Assembly (NCBI RefSeq): GCF_010470675.1
Contig: NZ_VOIQ01000007.1
Coordinates: 117,188-181,187, forward strand
DNA: 64,000 nucleotides
Source: Desulfovibrio sp. JC010
GTDB lineage: Bacteria > Desulfobacterota > Desulfovibrionia > Desulfovibrionales > Desulfovibrionaceae
Direction of reading: 5' to 3'
Under the pieces are notes generated by a model. That model made no database searches, had not been told where the DNA came from, and worked only from the letters and a program-made list of their open reading frames with translations. Shown in pieces: positions 25,314 to 34,235 of the stretch (position 1 is its first letter; each line of letters begins with the position of its first letter). A program made the position numbers and the translations under genes.

Positions 25314-25691
25314 ATGAGTTCCGGTAATCCTTATCTTACACTTGCACAATGGCTTGATAAAGAAGCGGCTGAAATCCGCAGCATCGAAAGCCGGGCCCAG
25401 ACAGCCCTTTACGACGATAAAGATGATTCCGCCTACCGGGATCTGATGCGCAGTAAAGCTTTGAAGCTGGCTTCTCTTGCCGAGCAGGGCGGGGAAGTCA
25501 TTAATGTTGCAGAATATCCGGACATGGGGCCTGCTATGAAGAGGCTCGAACGTTTTTCGCAGTCTGCGGCCCAATCCCTTGAAATTGGCAGTGTTTTTTT
25601 TATGTCCGCGCTGCTTTATCCGGAAGATCATAAAATAGATGATCCTAATGATCTGGAGGAGTTTGTTGCTGAGTTAAGGGCTTCCCGCTGA
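25314..25691 (+). CDS. Unknown soluble protein
   Basis: 125 residues with a GGGAGG site just upstream. The composition is helical and acidic (AQWLDKEAAEIRSIESRAQT) with no signal peptide, membrane segment or known motif. It is separated by 93 bp from the preceding small gene and 160 bp from the receiver gene. I cannot assign a family. Confidence 0.7.
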   Translation: MSSGNPYLTLAQWLDKEAAEIRSIESRAQTALYDDKDDSAYRDLMRSKALKLASLAEQGGEVINVAEYPDMGPAMKRLERFSQSAAQSLEIGSVFFMSALLYPEDHKIDDPNDLEEFVAELRASR

Positions 25692-25851
25692 ATTTCAGGC
25701 AGTTAAATTTTCGCTTTGTACGGGATGTGTTATTTTATCAGTAGGGCGGTTGCTTTTACAGGGGGGGTGTTATATCACTTGGCGTCGGGTCAAAGGGAGG
25801 AGCAGGCTGCTATTGACGGTCTGTTTTTTGACTATTATACAGGATGTATCG

Positions 25852-26289
25852 ATGCTGAATGCAGAAAAGTCTGTGAGCGGAACAATGCACGTCGAGGGAG
25901 TTGTTAAGCCTTTGAAAATTTTACTTGCCGAAGATTGCGAAAACAATGTTCTTCTGGTGCAATTGTACCTGAAGAAGTTTCCGTATTCCATTGACGTTGC
26001 CGAGAACGGACATGTAGCTTTTGAATTTTTCCAGCGCAACGAATATGATGTTGTGCTCATGGATATTGAAATGCCCGTGACCGACGGTTATGAGGCAACC
26101 CTTCTTATCCGCGATTTTGAAATGAAAAACGACAGGGCCAAGACTCCCATTGTGGCTGTCACCGCACATGCCCTGCCGGAAAATGAAGACCGGGCCTACG
26201 AAGTGGGCTGTGACTTTTTCCTGACCAAACCGGTCCGCAAAGCCGACCTCATCTCCACTGTACAGAAATACGGAAACGGTGAAGCCTGA
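25852..26289 (+). CDS. Stand-alone response regulator receiver protein
   Basis: 145 residues from the ATG at 25852, with an AGGAT site upstream. A single REC domain (about 21-142) has acidic residues Glu 27/Asp 28, phospho-acceptor Asp 71 in VLMDIEMP, Thr 104 in VTAHA and Lys 126 in LTKPV. There is no output domain, so it works as a phosphate shuttle or by binding a partner. The sequence resembles the REC domain of hybrid kinases. No kinase gene is adjacent; the two large orphan kinases at 54144 and 60851 are possible partners only by inference. Confidence 0.9.
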   Translation: MLNAEKSVSGTMHVEGVVKPLKILLAEDCENNVLLVQLYLKKFPYSIDVAENGHVAFEFFQRNEYDVVLMDIEMPVTDGYEATLLIRDFEMKNDRAKTPIVAVTAHALPENEDRAYEVGCDFFLTKPVRKADLISTVQKYGNGEA

Positions 26290-26319
26290 TACACAGCTTC
26301 AAATGAATATAAATTAACA

Positions 26320-26357
26320 GGGCCTGATATGGATATCCATATCAGGCCCGATTTTTT
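26320..26357. terminator. Terminator with perfect 30-bp palindrome
   Basis: Positions 26320-26349 are a perfect palindrome (arms GGGCCTGATATGGAT) with no unpaired loop, followed by GATTTTTT. It separates the receiver gene from the convergent dehydrogenase gene and probably stops transcription from the left; it can also act from the right. Confidence 0.85.
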
Positions 26358-26387
26358 GGGGTAATGTAAAATTTTTCTGACGGAGCA

Positions 26388-27350
26388 TTAAATTCCGTTG
26401 ACCACGTTTATGGTTTTTTCGTTCAGAAAAGCCTGCACATTTTCAACGGTGGTTCCGGTGAGTCTTGAGCGGGCTTCAAGGGTTGCCCATGCAATGTGCG
26501 GGGTGATGGTCAGGTTGGGGGTGCCTGAAAGGGGATTGCCCGGCAGCATGGGTTCAACCCCGACCACGTCAAGGGCAGCCCCGGCGATAATACCCCCGGT
26601 CAGTGCTGCGGCGAGGTCTGCCTCGTTGATGAGCGGTCCGCGGGCGGTGTTGATCAGGTATGCGCTGGGTTTCATGGTTGAGAGCATGTTTTTGTTGATG
26701 AATCTTTCGTTTTCTGCGGTCAGCGGGCAATGCAGGGAAACAACATCCGCTTCCCGGAAAAGTTCTTTGAGGGATACGAAGCTGAACGGTTCATAGTCCG
26801 GTGCCGGTTTCGGTCTCGGTGCATAAACCAGAACTTCCATACCGAAAGAATTGGCGATGCTGCCCACCCGTTTACCGATATCTCCGAAGCCGACGATGCC
26901 CATCTTTTTTCCGGCCAGCTCAAAGAGCGGTGCATTCCAGAAACAGAAATCTTCCTGCTGTGCCCATTGTCCGTCTTTTACCGCCTGATCGTGCATGGCG
27001 ACCCTGTTGGCATGGGCCAGAAGCAGGGCGAAAACATGCTGGGCAACCGAAGGTGGAGAGTAGCCCGGAACATTGGAGACCGGGATATTGCGTGAAGCTG
27101 CAGCCTCCAGATCAACCACGTTGTATCCGGTGGCCAGCACGGAAATGAATTTCAGTCTGGGCAGATTGTTTATGATTTCCGCACTGAGCTGGGTTTTGTT
27201 GGTCAGGATTATGTCTGCATTTTTAGCCCGTTCAAGGACAAGCTGCGGCGGGGTGCGGTCATAAACGGTGAGGTCGCAGATTTCTTCCAGTCCGGTCCAG
27301 GGATTGTCTCCGGGATTAAGTGTGTAGCCGTCTAAAATAACTGTTTTCAT
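26388..27350 (-). CDS. D-2-hydroxyacid dehydrogenase, glycerate/hydroxypyruvate type
   Basis: 320 residues. Nucleotide-binding GFGDIGKRVG (about 154-163), catalytic Arg 237 in NTARGP, Glu 266 and His 285 in TPHIAW are all present. The substrate loop VLATGYNVVD near 71-80 resembles glycerate dehydrogenases. It reduces a 2-keto acid such as hydroxypyruvate with NAD(P)H. Single-gene unit; the exact substrate cannot be read from the sequence. Confidence 0.9.
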   Translation of the reverse strand: MKTVILDGYTLNPGDNPWTGLEEICDLTVYDRTPPQLVLERAKNADIILTNKTQLSAEIINNLPRLKFISVLATGYNVVDLEAAASRNIPVSNVPGYSPPSVAQHVFALLLAHANRVAMHDQAVKDGQWAQQEDFCFWNAPLFELAGKKMGIVGFGDIGKRVGSIANSFGMEVLVYAPRPKPAPDYEPFSFVSLKELFREADVVSLHCPLTAENERFINKNMLSTMKPSAYLINTARGPLINEADLAAALTGGIIAGAALDVVGVEPMLPGNPLSGTPNLTITPHIAWATLEARSRLTGTTVENVQAFLNEKTINVVNGI

Positions 27351-27388
27351 GGGCTGCTTCCGTAATTCCCGGCCGTATGGACACGGGG

Positions 27389-27934
27389 TTAGATCTTGAA
27401 TTTTTTGTTTGAAGCCGGGGCTATGCCGCGTTTCTTTTGAGCTTCTATCTCTTTGGCCATTTCTTCTTCGGTAGTGTCCGGGCGTTTGCCGGAATGTTTT
27501 TTCTGGATCAATCTTTTCTGGGCGGCAAGAACAATTTTGCTGATAACCTTGTCCTGAGATCTTTCAAGGTCGGTAAATTCACAACCCACAACTTTTGGGG
27601 TGCGGCGGGCAATTTTCAGTTTCAGATTTTTCAGTACGGGTTTTCCGGACCAGATCAGCACGGCATCAATGACCGTGCCCACGGGGAATTCTTTGGAACT
27701 GGCAAAGCCTATGCCGCTTGCGCTGATGTCCGTAATTTTGCATTTTACACGCGGGATACGGCAGATAACGTGCATGTTGTCCACGTCAATACGAAAGGCC
27801 CGGCGGGCAGCAGGGACCTCTTTTTGCGGTCTGTAGTCAATATTCAGAGATTCATCGGTATTTCTGCCCAGCATGCGGTCCAGTTTTGTCTTCAGCGTGC
27901 TGACCAGTCCTGATTTTTTCTTCTCCTTGCCCAT
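27389..27934 (-). CDS. PilZ-domain protein (c-di-GMP binding)
   Basis: 181 residues. The PilZ signature is complete: RRAFR (44-48) and DISASGIGF (Asp 69, Ser 71, Gly 74), followed by the beta-barrel strands. The N-terminus is basic and the C-terminal 40 residues are Lys/Glu-rich. It probably binds cyclic di-GMP and alters a motility or surface target. It is read from a promoter divergent from the small membrane protein gene. Confidence 0.9.
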   Translation of the reverse strand: MGKEKKKSGLVSTLKTKLDRMLGRNTDESLNIDYRPQKEVPAARRAFRIDVDNMHVICRIPRVKCKITDISASGIGFASSKEFPVGTVIDAVLIWSGKPVLKNLKLKIARRTPKVVGCEFTDLERSQDKVISKIVLAAQKRLIQKKHSGKRPDTTEEEMAKEIEAQKKRGIAPASNKKFKI

Positions 27935-28029
27935 GCTCTTCCTCTGCTGACAGGTGTTTGGATAAGGTTGGTGTAATATATTACAAAGGTTCAGTATTAT
28001 TAGCGTAAAAAAAAATGTTTCTTTGTTTT

Positions 28030-28108
28030 ATCTTATCTGTCTATGCTTTTTTGTCAATATTTATACTGAAACTAGCTCTTGACATTATCGCAAATAATAG
28101 CGAAGAAT
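28030..28108. promoter_or_regulatory. Divergent sigma-70-type promoters
   Basis: Minus strand: TTGACA (28057-28052), 16-bp spacer, TAAGAT (28035-28030), toward the PilZ gene. Plus strand: TTGACA (28079-28084), 18-bp spacer, AAGAAT (28103-28108), toward the 47-residue membrane protein. A TCGC-N8-GCGA dyad (28088-28103) lies in the plus spacer and could be an operator. The minus -10 and plus -35 are imperfect in context, so positions are predictions. Confidence 0.5.
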
Positions 28109-28158
28109 ATTCAAAATTTTGGTAATAAATCGGGTTAAATACTTGGAGGTATTTGGGT

Positions 28159-28302
28159 ATGATCGGCGAACTCATTCACAACATGGGCCACAGCACCACT
28201 GCTGGCTTCGTAGGTGTTTCTCTCATTTTCGGTTACCTTGCATGGATGCTTTTCATGATCTTTAAACGGATTGATGAAGGCAAAAAAGAAGGTCACCATT
28301 AG
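28159..28302 (+). CDS. 47-residue single-pass membrane protein
   Basis: ATG at 28159 with a GGAGG site upstream; TAG ends at 28302. The peptide starts MIGELIHNMGHSTTAGFVGV, has one membrane helix (about 15-36, ending LAWMLFMIF) and a basic His-tipped tail KRIDEGKKEGHH. It has its own promoter and a strong terminator 36 bp later, so it is very likely expressed at high level as a single gene. Small subunits of membrane complexes look like this, but I recognise no family. Confidence 0.75.
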   Translation: MIGELIHNMGHSTTAGFVGVSLIFGYLAWMLFMIFKRIDEGKKEGHH

Positions 28303-28337
28303 GAAATTTTCGAAAGGGCTGCTACCCCTTTCATGCG

Positions 28338-28370
28338 AAAAAAAGGCCCGCATTTGCGGGCTTTTTTTTT
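28338..28370 (+). terminator. Rho-independent terminator of small membrane protein gene
   Basis: AAAAAGGCCCGCA, short TTT loop, TGCGGGC, then ten T residues. Confidence 0.9.
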
Positions 28371-28405
28371 GCGCCATGCATCCGGCGATTTCTTATCAGC
28401 CTGAT

Positions 28406-28888
28406 TTATATTTTACCGTTTATCTGCGTCAGTTGTTCCAGCACTATTTCCAGCTGGGCATCAAAGATATGGGCCAGATCTTTTAATTTTTGTTCCTTGG
28501 CTTTGGCCAGAATATCACGGATAAAAATCTTGCGGCGCTTGAAATCATTATACGCATAGCCGCATTTCCGTTTGAGCAGTTCCGCTTCCTTACTCTGGAA
28601 TTTTTTTTCACGTTTAACGAGGTTTACCACCGAAAATAGTGAGGTCAGGCTGTGGACCTGCATTTTGCTGGTCCTGCACAATCCGGCCATGTCCTGCAGG
28701 GCATAGACCCGTTCCGGGCGGGTATCTGACCCTGATATTTTGTCGATATTCATGCCCAGTTTTTTAAAGGCCGCCTCGGCACCGGAAAGCTTGTCGAACT
28801 CGGTTGAGAGGTTCGCCTTTGAGCAGAAACCGGCAGTTGGGGCCAGCAGGGCTAGGATCATTATTGTGCTGAAGATTGTTTTTTTCAT
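28406..28888 (-). CDS. Unknown secreted helical protein
   Basis: 160 residues. Signal peptide [20 protein letters not shown] ends near GFC-SKA. The rest is charged and helical with several Lys/Arg runs and two further cysteines. It overlaps rfbA by 4 bp, so it is translated from the same message, although nothing in it suggests a sugar-nucleotide role. No family recognised. Confidence 0.75.
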   Translation of the reverse strand: MKKTIFSTIMILALLAPTAGFCSKANLSTEFDKLSGAEAAFKKLGMNIDKISGSDTRPERVYALQDMAGLCRTSKMQVHSLTSLFSVVNLVKREKKFQSKEAELLKRKCGYAYNDFKRRKIFIRDILAKAKEQKLKDLAHIFDAQLEIVLEQLTQINGKI

Positions 28889-29769
28889 TCGCTTTTCACC
28901 TTTGCGTCGTTGTAAATTTCCATCAGGTACTGGCCGTAATCGTTTTTAAGCATGTCCTTGGTCATGTTTTTCAGCTCTTCAAGTGATATGTAACCCATGC
29001 GGAAGGCGATTTCTTCCAGACAGGCCAGCATGAAGCCCTGCCTTTCCTGCACGGCCTCCACATATGATGCCGCCCGGAGCAGGGATTGGTGGGTTCCCAT
29101 GTCCAGCCATGCGTAACCGCGTCCGAGCAGTTCCACGTTGAGCTTGCCCTGTTTCAGGTATTCGTTGTTCACATCTGTAATTTCCAACTCTCCGCGGGCG
29201 GAAGGCTTGATGTTTTTGGCGATATCAATGACCGAGTTGTCGTAGAAGTAAAGTCCGGTAACCGCGAATTTTGATTTGGGGTTTTCCGGTTTTTCTTCAA
29301 TGCTGATTACGGTCTGGTTTTTGTCGAATTCAACCACGCCGTATCTTTTGGGGTCTTTGACCGCGTAGGCGAAAACGGTGCCGCCTTCCTTGAGTGCTGC
29401 TGTTTTCTGTAGAATGTGCGGCAGGTCGTGTCCGTAAAAGATGTTGTCGCCGAGGATAAGACTGACGCTGTCGTCGCCGATAAAGTCTTCACCGATAATG
29501 AAAGCCTGAGCCAGACCTTCCGGTTTGGGCTGGACCTTGTAGGAAATATTGATGCCGAGACTTGAGCCGTCCCCGAGGAGATCTTCGAACCTGTGCAGGT
29601 CTTCGGGAGTGGAAATGATCAGGATATCCCGGATGCCCGACATCATGTGGATGGAGAGCGGGTAGTAGATCATGGGCTTGTCATAAACAGGCAAAAGCTG
29701 TTTGCTGACCACCCTTGTCAGGGGATAGAGCCTTGTGCCGGAACCTCCGGCCAGAATGATTCCTTTCAT
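28885..29769 (-). CDS. rfbA: Glucose-1-phosphate thymidylyltransferase
   Basis: 294 residues. N-terminal [11 protein letters not shown] (about 8-18) binds the nucleotide. [31 protein letters not shown] near 110 and [15 protein letters not shown] near 220 are typical of RfbA/RmlA. It makes dTDP-glucose, first step of dTDP-rhamnose and related surface sugars. The other rml genes are not in the window; two glycosyltransferase genes lie 5 kb away. Confidence 0.95.
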   Translation of the reverse strand: MKGIILAGGSGTRLYPLTRVVSKQLLPVYDKPMIYYPLSIHMMSGIRDILIISTPEDLHRFEDLLGDGSSLGINISYKVQPKPEGLAQAFIIGEDFIGDDSVSLILGDNIFYGHDLPHILQKTAALKEGGTVFAYAVKDPKRYGVVEFDKNQTVISIEEKPENPKSKFAVTGLYFYDNSVIDIAKNIKPSARGELEITDVNNEYLKQGKLNVELLGRGYAWLDMGTHQSLLRAASYVEAVQERQGFMLACLEEIAFRMGYISLEELKNMTKDMLKNDYGQYLMEIYNDAKVKSE

Positions 29770-29902
29770 TATGTATACCTTCCTCGCGCTTATAATCTTT
29801 GTTAATCAGTGTTTAAATTAGCAATAAAATCTTGTGGTGTCTGCATTTATAGCATTAAATGGCCTGAATTTGTCCACATCTGCAAAAAAGGAGTTTGGTT
29901 CG

Positions 29903-30607
29903 ATGCGCGGCCCTATGTTTTCCCTGCCCACAGTCATGTTTCTGGGCATCATATTTTTTGTCCTCATATTCTTTTTGTTTATATTTGTACAGGTTGGTCT
30001 GGTTACCGTGGCTTTCTCCAAGCTGGGCCTTACTCCGGGGCAGGGGTTTCTGCTGCTTATTGCCACCCTGCTGGGTAGCGGGATCAATATTCCGGTTTTC
30101 CGTTCCGAGCGTCTGGTGCCGGATGTGAGTATCAGGCGGGTGCGCATGTTCAATCCTTATTCCCCCATGGGAGCGCAGAGGGATGCTGCCACCCTGACCA
30201 ATCAGGTGGTGGCCGTGAACTTCGGTGGCTGCGTGATTCCGGTGCTGCTTTCCCTTTCCCTGCTCAGCAGGTCCGGGTTTGATTTTTCCATTCTGCTTTG
30301 TATAGCCGTGGTCAGTGCTGCCGCTTATGCTCTTGCCCGGCCCATCCCGGGGGTGGGAATCGGTATTCCGGTACTCATTCCGCCGCTGATAACTGCGCTA
30401 GCCGCGTTGATTTTCGTTCAGGGTGAAATGGCACCTATAGCGGCTTATGTTGCGGGAAGTCTCGGAACCCTGATAGGTGCGGACCTGTTGCACCTGGCCA
30501 CTCCGGCCACCCGGCGGGTGCTGGATGCCCCGGTGGTTTCCATCGGCGGGGCCGGGACTTTTGACGGGATTTTTATTACCGGAATTCTGGCCGTACTACT
30601 GGCCTGA
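29903..30607 (+). CDS. DUF1614 family membrane protein
   Basis: 234 residues from the ATG at 29903, chosen for its GGAG site; a frame from 29834 is open but lacks one. Seven or so hydrophobic segments. Conserved pieces are GSGINIPVF, NFGGCVIPV, GTLIGADLLHL and SIGGAGTFDGIFITGI, which I recognise from DUF1614. Function unknown. Followed after 23 bp by the molybdopterin gene, perhaps as an operon. Confidence 0.85.
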   Translation: MRGPMFSLPTVMFLGIIFFVLIFFLFIFVQVGLVTVAFSKLGLTPGQGFLLLIATLLGSGINIPVFRSERLVPDVSIRRVRMFNPYSPMGAQRDAATLTNQVVAVNFGGCVIPVLLSLSLLSRSGFDFSILLCIAVVSAAAYALARPIPGVGIGIPVLIPPLITALAALIFVQGEMAPIAAYVAGSLGTLIGADLLHLATPATRRVLDAPVVSIGGAGTFDGIFITGILAVLLA

Positions 30608-30630
30608 TCATTATATTAAGGAGTTACGTA

Positions 30631-31407
30631 GTGCTGAATTGTGATTTTTCTACGATAAAAGGTGCAGGTCCCGGCAGCAGGATCATGTTAGGTAATTCCC
30701 GCTTCCTGTCGCAGGGATGTTTATGTGCTGCTCTGAGCGGAAACGTATCCGGGCTGCGTGCCGGGACTGTTTTGCAAAGCGGCGGAACAAAACTGCTGCG
30801 TATTGTTTCCGGACTGTGGACATCCGGTGTGCCGGGGGCTAAATCTTGGACCGCTGAAGTGCTGTCGGAATTACCGGATGGACCAGTTGACCTTACTCTG
30901 AAAAAAGATGGCTACTCCCTTGCTTATGTAACCCTGAGTGACAAGGGCGCAGCCGGGGAGCGTGAAGATCAGGCCGGACCGCTCATTGCGGAAATGATAA
31001 AAAATGCACTTCCGCTTTCCATTGCGCAGGGTTATCTAATTGCCGATGAAACCGATGATCTCAAAGCCCTGCTCATGCATCTGGCCCATGTGGACGGATT
31101 TGACCTGATTATGACCACCGGGGGCACCGGGGTCGGCCCGCGTGATGTTTCCCCGGAAGCGACCCTTGCGGTCATCGACAATAGGCTGCCCGGATTTGAG
31201 CGGGCCATTACAGCCACCGGGCTGTCAAAAACACCCCATGCCATGATTTCACGGGCTGTGGCCGGAACCATGGGGGAGAGTGTTGTAGTTAATTTTCCCG
31301 GAAGCCCCAAAGCTGTGCGGGAAAGCCTCGAGACTGTTATCCCCGCCCTGAAACACACGGTGGATAAGTTGCAGGGTGATAAAACCGATTGTGCGCAGGT
31401 TTTGTAG
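30631..31407 (+). CDS. MogA/MoaB-type molybdopterin protein with N-terminal extension
   Basis: 258 residues from a GTG start with AAGGAG 7 bp upstream. The C-terminal domain (about 95-250) is the molybdopterin-binding fold with TTGGTGVGPRDVSPEAT near 160-177 and later NFPGSPKAVRE. It probably adenylylates molybdopterin before metal insertion. The N-terminal ~90 residues are an additional beta-rich domain not found in plain MogA and not recognised. moaE lies 5 kb away and a molybdopterin enzyme at 57755. Confidence 0.88.
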   Translation: MLNCDFSTIKGAGPGSRIMLGNSRFLSQGCLCAALSGNVSGLRAGTVLQSGGTKLLRIVSGLWTSGVPGAKSWTAEVLSELPDGPVDLTLKKDGYSLAYVTLSDKGAAGEREDQAGPLIAEMIKNALPLSIAQGYLIADETDDLKALLMHLAHVDGFDLIMTTGGTGVGPRDVSPEATLAVIDNRLPGFERAITATGLSKTPHAMISRAVAGTMGESVVVNFPGSPKAVRESLETVIPALKHTVDKLQGDKTDCAQVL

Positions 31408-31519
31408 CGTTTAAAACAAAAATGTTGCTTGATTCCTTGCGCAGGAACATCTATATAAGTTTTGATTTTTGTATATAAATTTTTTCAAAGAAAATAACGG
31501 CACGTTCAGGATGTGTAGA

Positions 31520-32941
31520 ATGAAGCGCAATATTTCGTTTTTAGTTGTATTACTTTTCTTGTTGTCAATGGCGTCTTTTGCCTCAGCGCAGCAGGCGGAA
31601 AAAAAGCTTGGTGAAGCCAAGGCCCCGGTTTCCATGGAAGAGGCCAATACTCAGGTGCCTCAGGCGGAAACTCAGGAAGAAAAAGAAGCCGACATGACCC
31701 TCACCCTTGAGGAGTGTGTTGATCTCGGCCTGAAACAGAACCCGACCATCATCGCCGCCCGTAAAGATCTGCTGGCAGCGGATAGTGATGTGAAAAGACA
31801 GCGCGGTGCATTCGGTGCTCCGGTGACTACCACTTACGGCTATACCCACTACGGTGACCAGCCTCGTTCAGGCGGTGCCAATGCGGATTATCAGGACAAG
31901 TGGGCATTTACCGTAAATGTCAGCCAGCCTGTATTCAGGGGCTTTGAGCTGCTCTCCAAATACCAGAAAACAAAACTTCAGCGGGAATCCACTGAGGCCA
32001 GCCTCTACAATGCGGAACTCAGCCTGATCAGCAATATTCAGACTTCTTTCCTGACTCTGTTGCAGGGTCGTATGGACGTTAAGAGCAAGCAGGATTCTGT
32101 TGCCCGTCTGCAATCCCAGCTTGATGTTATTCAGGCTTTTTATCAGGTCGGCCTCAGGCCCCGTGTTGATGTGCTGCAGGCGGAAGTTGAGCTTGCCAAC
32201 GCAGAGCAGAATCTGCTCATTGCCAAGAACACCGTTGACTCAAGGGTTGCGAGGCTGAATACTCTGCTTAACCTGCCCATTGAAAAGAAAGTCAACTATT
32301 CCGGAGAGCTTACCTATCTTCCTTTTTCCATGACTCTTGATCAGTGCTTCGCCAAGGCGATCAAGGCCCGTCCGGACCTGAAGATTGCGCGCAAGTCCGT
32401 TGCCATCGCGGAAGAAGACGTAACCATCGCTGAAAGCGGTTTTTACCCGGATGTTTCTGCTGATTTCAATTACAGCAGCGAAGGCGGTGATCCTTCGGTC
32501 AGCACTAACAAATATAATTACGACAACCGTCCTGATGCATGGAATGTTGGCGCAAGTCTGAACTGGGAAGTCTTCAGCTGGGGCCAGACCTACTACGATT
32601 CCAAGCGTGCGGAAGATAACGTTGAGAAGATCAAGGCCGAGTACGACAATACCAAGCTCGAAGCCGAATACGAGATCAAAGACCAGATGCTCAGCCTCAA
32701 GGCTGCTGCGGACCGTATCGGCGTAGGCCGCAAGTCTGTTGAAGCTGGTCGTGAAGGTTACCGTATGGCTATGGCCCGTTATCAGGCTCAGGTCAGCACC
32801 AACAACGAAGTTCTTGATGCCCAGTCCCGTTTGAGTGACAGTGAAGCCCAGCTTATTCAGGCCCTGTCCGACTATCAGGTGGCACTGGCCAAGCTTTATG
32901 TTGCCATGGGTGACATGAACCCCTCTCTTAAGACTAACTAG
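31520..32941 (+). CDS. TolC-family outer-membrane channel protein
   Basis: 473 residues from the ATG at 31520 (signal peptide MKRNISFLVVLLFLLSMASF, cleavage near FASA-QQ). Two tandem OEP repeats follow: TLEECVDLGLKQNPTIIAA near 70 and TLDQCFAKAIKARPDLKIA near 270. Strands are separated by long periplasmic helices. It forms a trimeric export duct for efflux or type I secretion. No membrane-fusion or inner-membrane pump gene is adjacent, so its partner is elsewhere. Confidence 0.93.
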   Translation: MKRNISFLVVLLFLLSMASFASAQQAEKKLGEAKAPVSMEEANTQVPQAETQEEKEADMTLTLEECVDLGLKQNPTIIAARKDLLAADSDVKRQRGAFGAPVTTTYGYTHYGDQPRSGGANADYQDKWAFTVNVSQPVFRGFELLSKYQKTKLQRESTEASLYNAELSLISNIQTSFLTLLQGRMDVKSKQDSVARLQSQLDVIQAFYQVGLRPRVDVLQAEVELANAEQNLLIAKNTVDSRVARLNTLLNLPIEKKVNYSGELTYLPFSMTLDQCFAKAIKARPDLKIARKSVAIAEEDVTIAESGFYPDVSADFNYSSEGGDPSVSTNKYNYDNRPDAWNVGASLNWEVFSWGQTYYDSKRAEDNVEKIKAEYDNTKLEAEYEIKDQMLSLKAAADRIGVGRKSVEAGREGYRMAMARYQAQVSTNNEVLDAQSRLSDSEAQLIQALSDYQVALAKLYVAMGDMNPSLKTN

Positions 32942-32982
32942 AAAGGGATCAGATCTTAGTCTGATGTGATTTACAAATATTT

Positions 32983-33022
32983 ATCCGGCAGATTGCTTAC
33001 AGGCGGTCTGCCGGATTTTTAT
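32983..33022 (+). terminator. Terminator of tolC-family gene
   Basis: ATCCGGCAGA pairs with TCTGCCGGAT across a 14-nt loop, followed by TTTTATT. Confidence 0.85.
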
Positions 33023-33074
33023 TGTGGACATCAAGTTGTGATCAATTTTATATTGCCGGAGATTGGAGGGAAAA

Positions 33075-33302
33075 ATGTTCACGGGGCGGAAGTTTTTTAA
33101 TAAACCCGTACAGGGTTCGGAGCACGATGACGACGGACGCTGCCGTTCATGCGGCGGTGACCTGTATACCCATCGTCAATGACGCGGCGTGTTTTTGCGC
33201 TGCGGGTCCTGCGGTAAGAAATTTAACGTTGCTGATTATTCTGAATACATAGACGACGATTTTGAAGATGAAATGGCTAATGTGCCCATGAACAGGCTTT
33301 AA
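33075..33302 (+). CDS. Dual-CXXC small protein with in-frame UGA, probable selenoprotein
   Basis: A 75-codon frame is read by decoding the UGA at 33180-33182 (codon 36). A GGAGGG site lies 5 bp before the ATG. Before the UGA: MFTGRKFFNKPVQGSEHDDD then CRSCGG; after it: CGSCGKKFNVADYSEYIDDD and an acidic tail to TAA at 33300. Both halves are in the same frame and look coding, the two CXXC pairs forming one zinc ribbon. A hairpin with an exposed GUC loop follows the UGA. As I recall, small dual-CXXC proteins with Cys or Sec here occur in Desulfovibrio-type bacteria. A premature stop or sequencing error (UGG to UGA) is the alternative. Confidence 0.65.
33180..33215 (+). promoter_or_regulatory. 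UGA codon with candidate bacterial SECIS hairpin
   Basis: After the UGA (33180-33182) and 16 spacer bases, GCTGCGG (33199-33205) can pair with CTGCGGT (33209-33215), leaving GTC as apical loop; three of seven pairs are G-U. Distance from UGA to loop is 23 nt, within the range usual for bacterial SECIS elements, and the loop starts with G. The GGUC core resembles that of E. coli fdhF. The CXXC-Gly codons themselves create part of this symmetry, so it is suggestive only. Confidence 0.45.
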
Positions 33303-33320
33303 CCGGTGGATGCAATAAAA

Positions 33321-34232
33321 ATGTTCAGGAAACTGACTGTCTTCTTTTTTATTCTTTTTCTGGCAAGCGCACCTTGTGCTGTTGCTGATGATTCCCACAG
33401 CTGGGACGCTCTCAAGGACCGGCTCGTGGCCGACGGTTTCAACCGCGAGTATGTGGAGACGGTATTTTCGGCCAGTTCGCTTAAATACGATTCCGCAATG
33501 ATGGCCCGCAAGATGCGGGTGCTGCTCAAGCGCAGGTTTGAGCCGCCGGCAAAGAAAGCAGCCCGGGAAAGGAAGTATGATGAAAGATACATCGGTCCGG
33601 TTATGCTGGCCGGGGGATATTCCTATCTGCGTGAGCATTATGAATTACTTCAAAAAATAGACAAGCGTTACGGGGTTGATCCTTCCGTTTTGACCGCACT
33701 GCTGCTGGTGGAGACCAAGCTCGGTTTTACCCTCGGTGATAATCCGGCTTTTAATAATCTCGCCAACATGGCTGCCAGTTCCGATCCGCTCAAATTTTTC
33801 GATGATCTCGGTTACGAAAAGCTGGAAGAAAAAGATATGGTCTGGCTCAAGAAGCGGACCAAAAAGAAAGCCGACTGGGCTTACAAAGAACTTTCATCGC
33901 TGCTGAAATTTTCAGCAGATAATTCCATTGTGCCCACAGAGATTCCCGGTTCCCCCTACGGGGCTTTCGGTATCTGCCAGTTCATGCCCAGCACTGCCAT
34001 CCACTATGCTGTGGACGGAGACGGTGATGGACGCATCGATCTCTTTGCCCGCGAGGATGCCCTGTTCTCCATGGCCAGCTTTTTAAAGCGGCACGGCTGG
34101 AAGAATTCCCTGAGCAAGGAAAAGAAGCTTAAGGTCATCTACCGCTACAACCATTCCATGGTCTACGCCCGGACCATCTACGAAGTCTCCCGCCAGCTGG
34201 AAAAAATCCGGTCTACTTTCGGACCGGATTAA
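33321..34232 (+). CDS. Lytic murein transglycosylase, MltB family
   Basis: 303 residues from the ATG at 33321, preferred over the GTG at 33306 because GGTGGA lies at proper distance. Signal peptide ends PCAVA-DDS. Catalytic Glu is in LLLVETKLGF (about 131). GAFGICQFMPSTAIHYAVDGDGDG and the C-terminal RYNHS are typical of MltB. It cleaves peptidoglycan in the periplasm with anhydro-muramyl product. It lacks a clear lipobox, so it is probably soluble. It begins 18 bp after the candidate selenoprotein gene and could share its message. Confidence 0.92.
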   Translation: MFRKLTVFFFILFLASAPCAVADDSHSWDALKDRLVADGFNREYVETVFSASSLKYDSAMMARKMRVLLKRRFEPPAKKAARERKYDERYIGPVMLAGGYSYLREHYELLQKIDKRYGVDPSVLTALLLVETKLGFTLGDNPAFNNLANMAASSDPLKFFDDLGYEKLEEKDMVWLKKRTKKKADWAYKELSSLLKFSADNSIVPTEIPGSPYGAFGICQFMPSTAIHYAVDGDGDGRIDLFAREDALFSMASFLKRHGWKNSLSKEKKLKVIYRYNHSMVYARTIYEVSRQLEKIRSTFGPD

Positions 34233-34235
34233 GAA

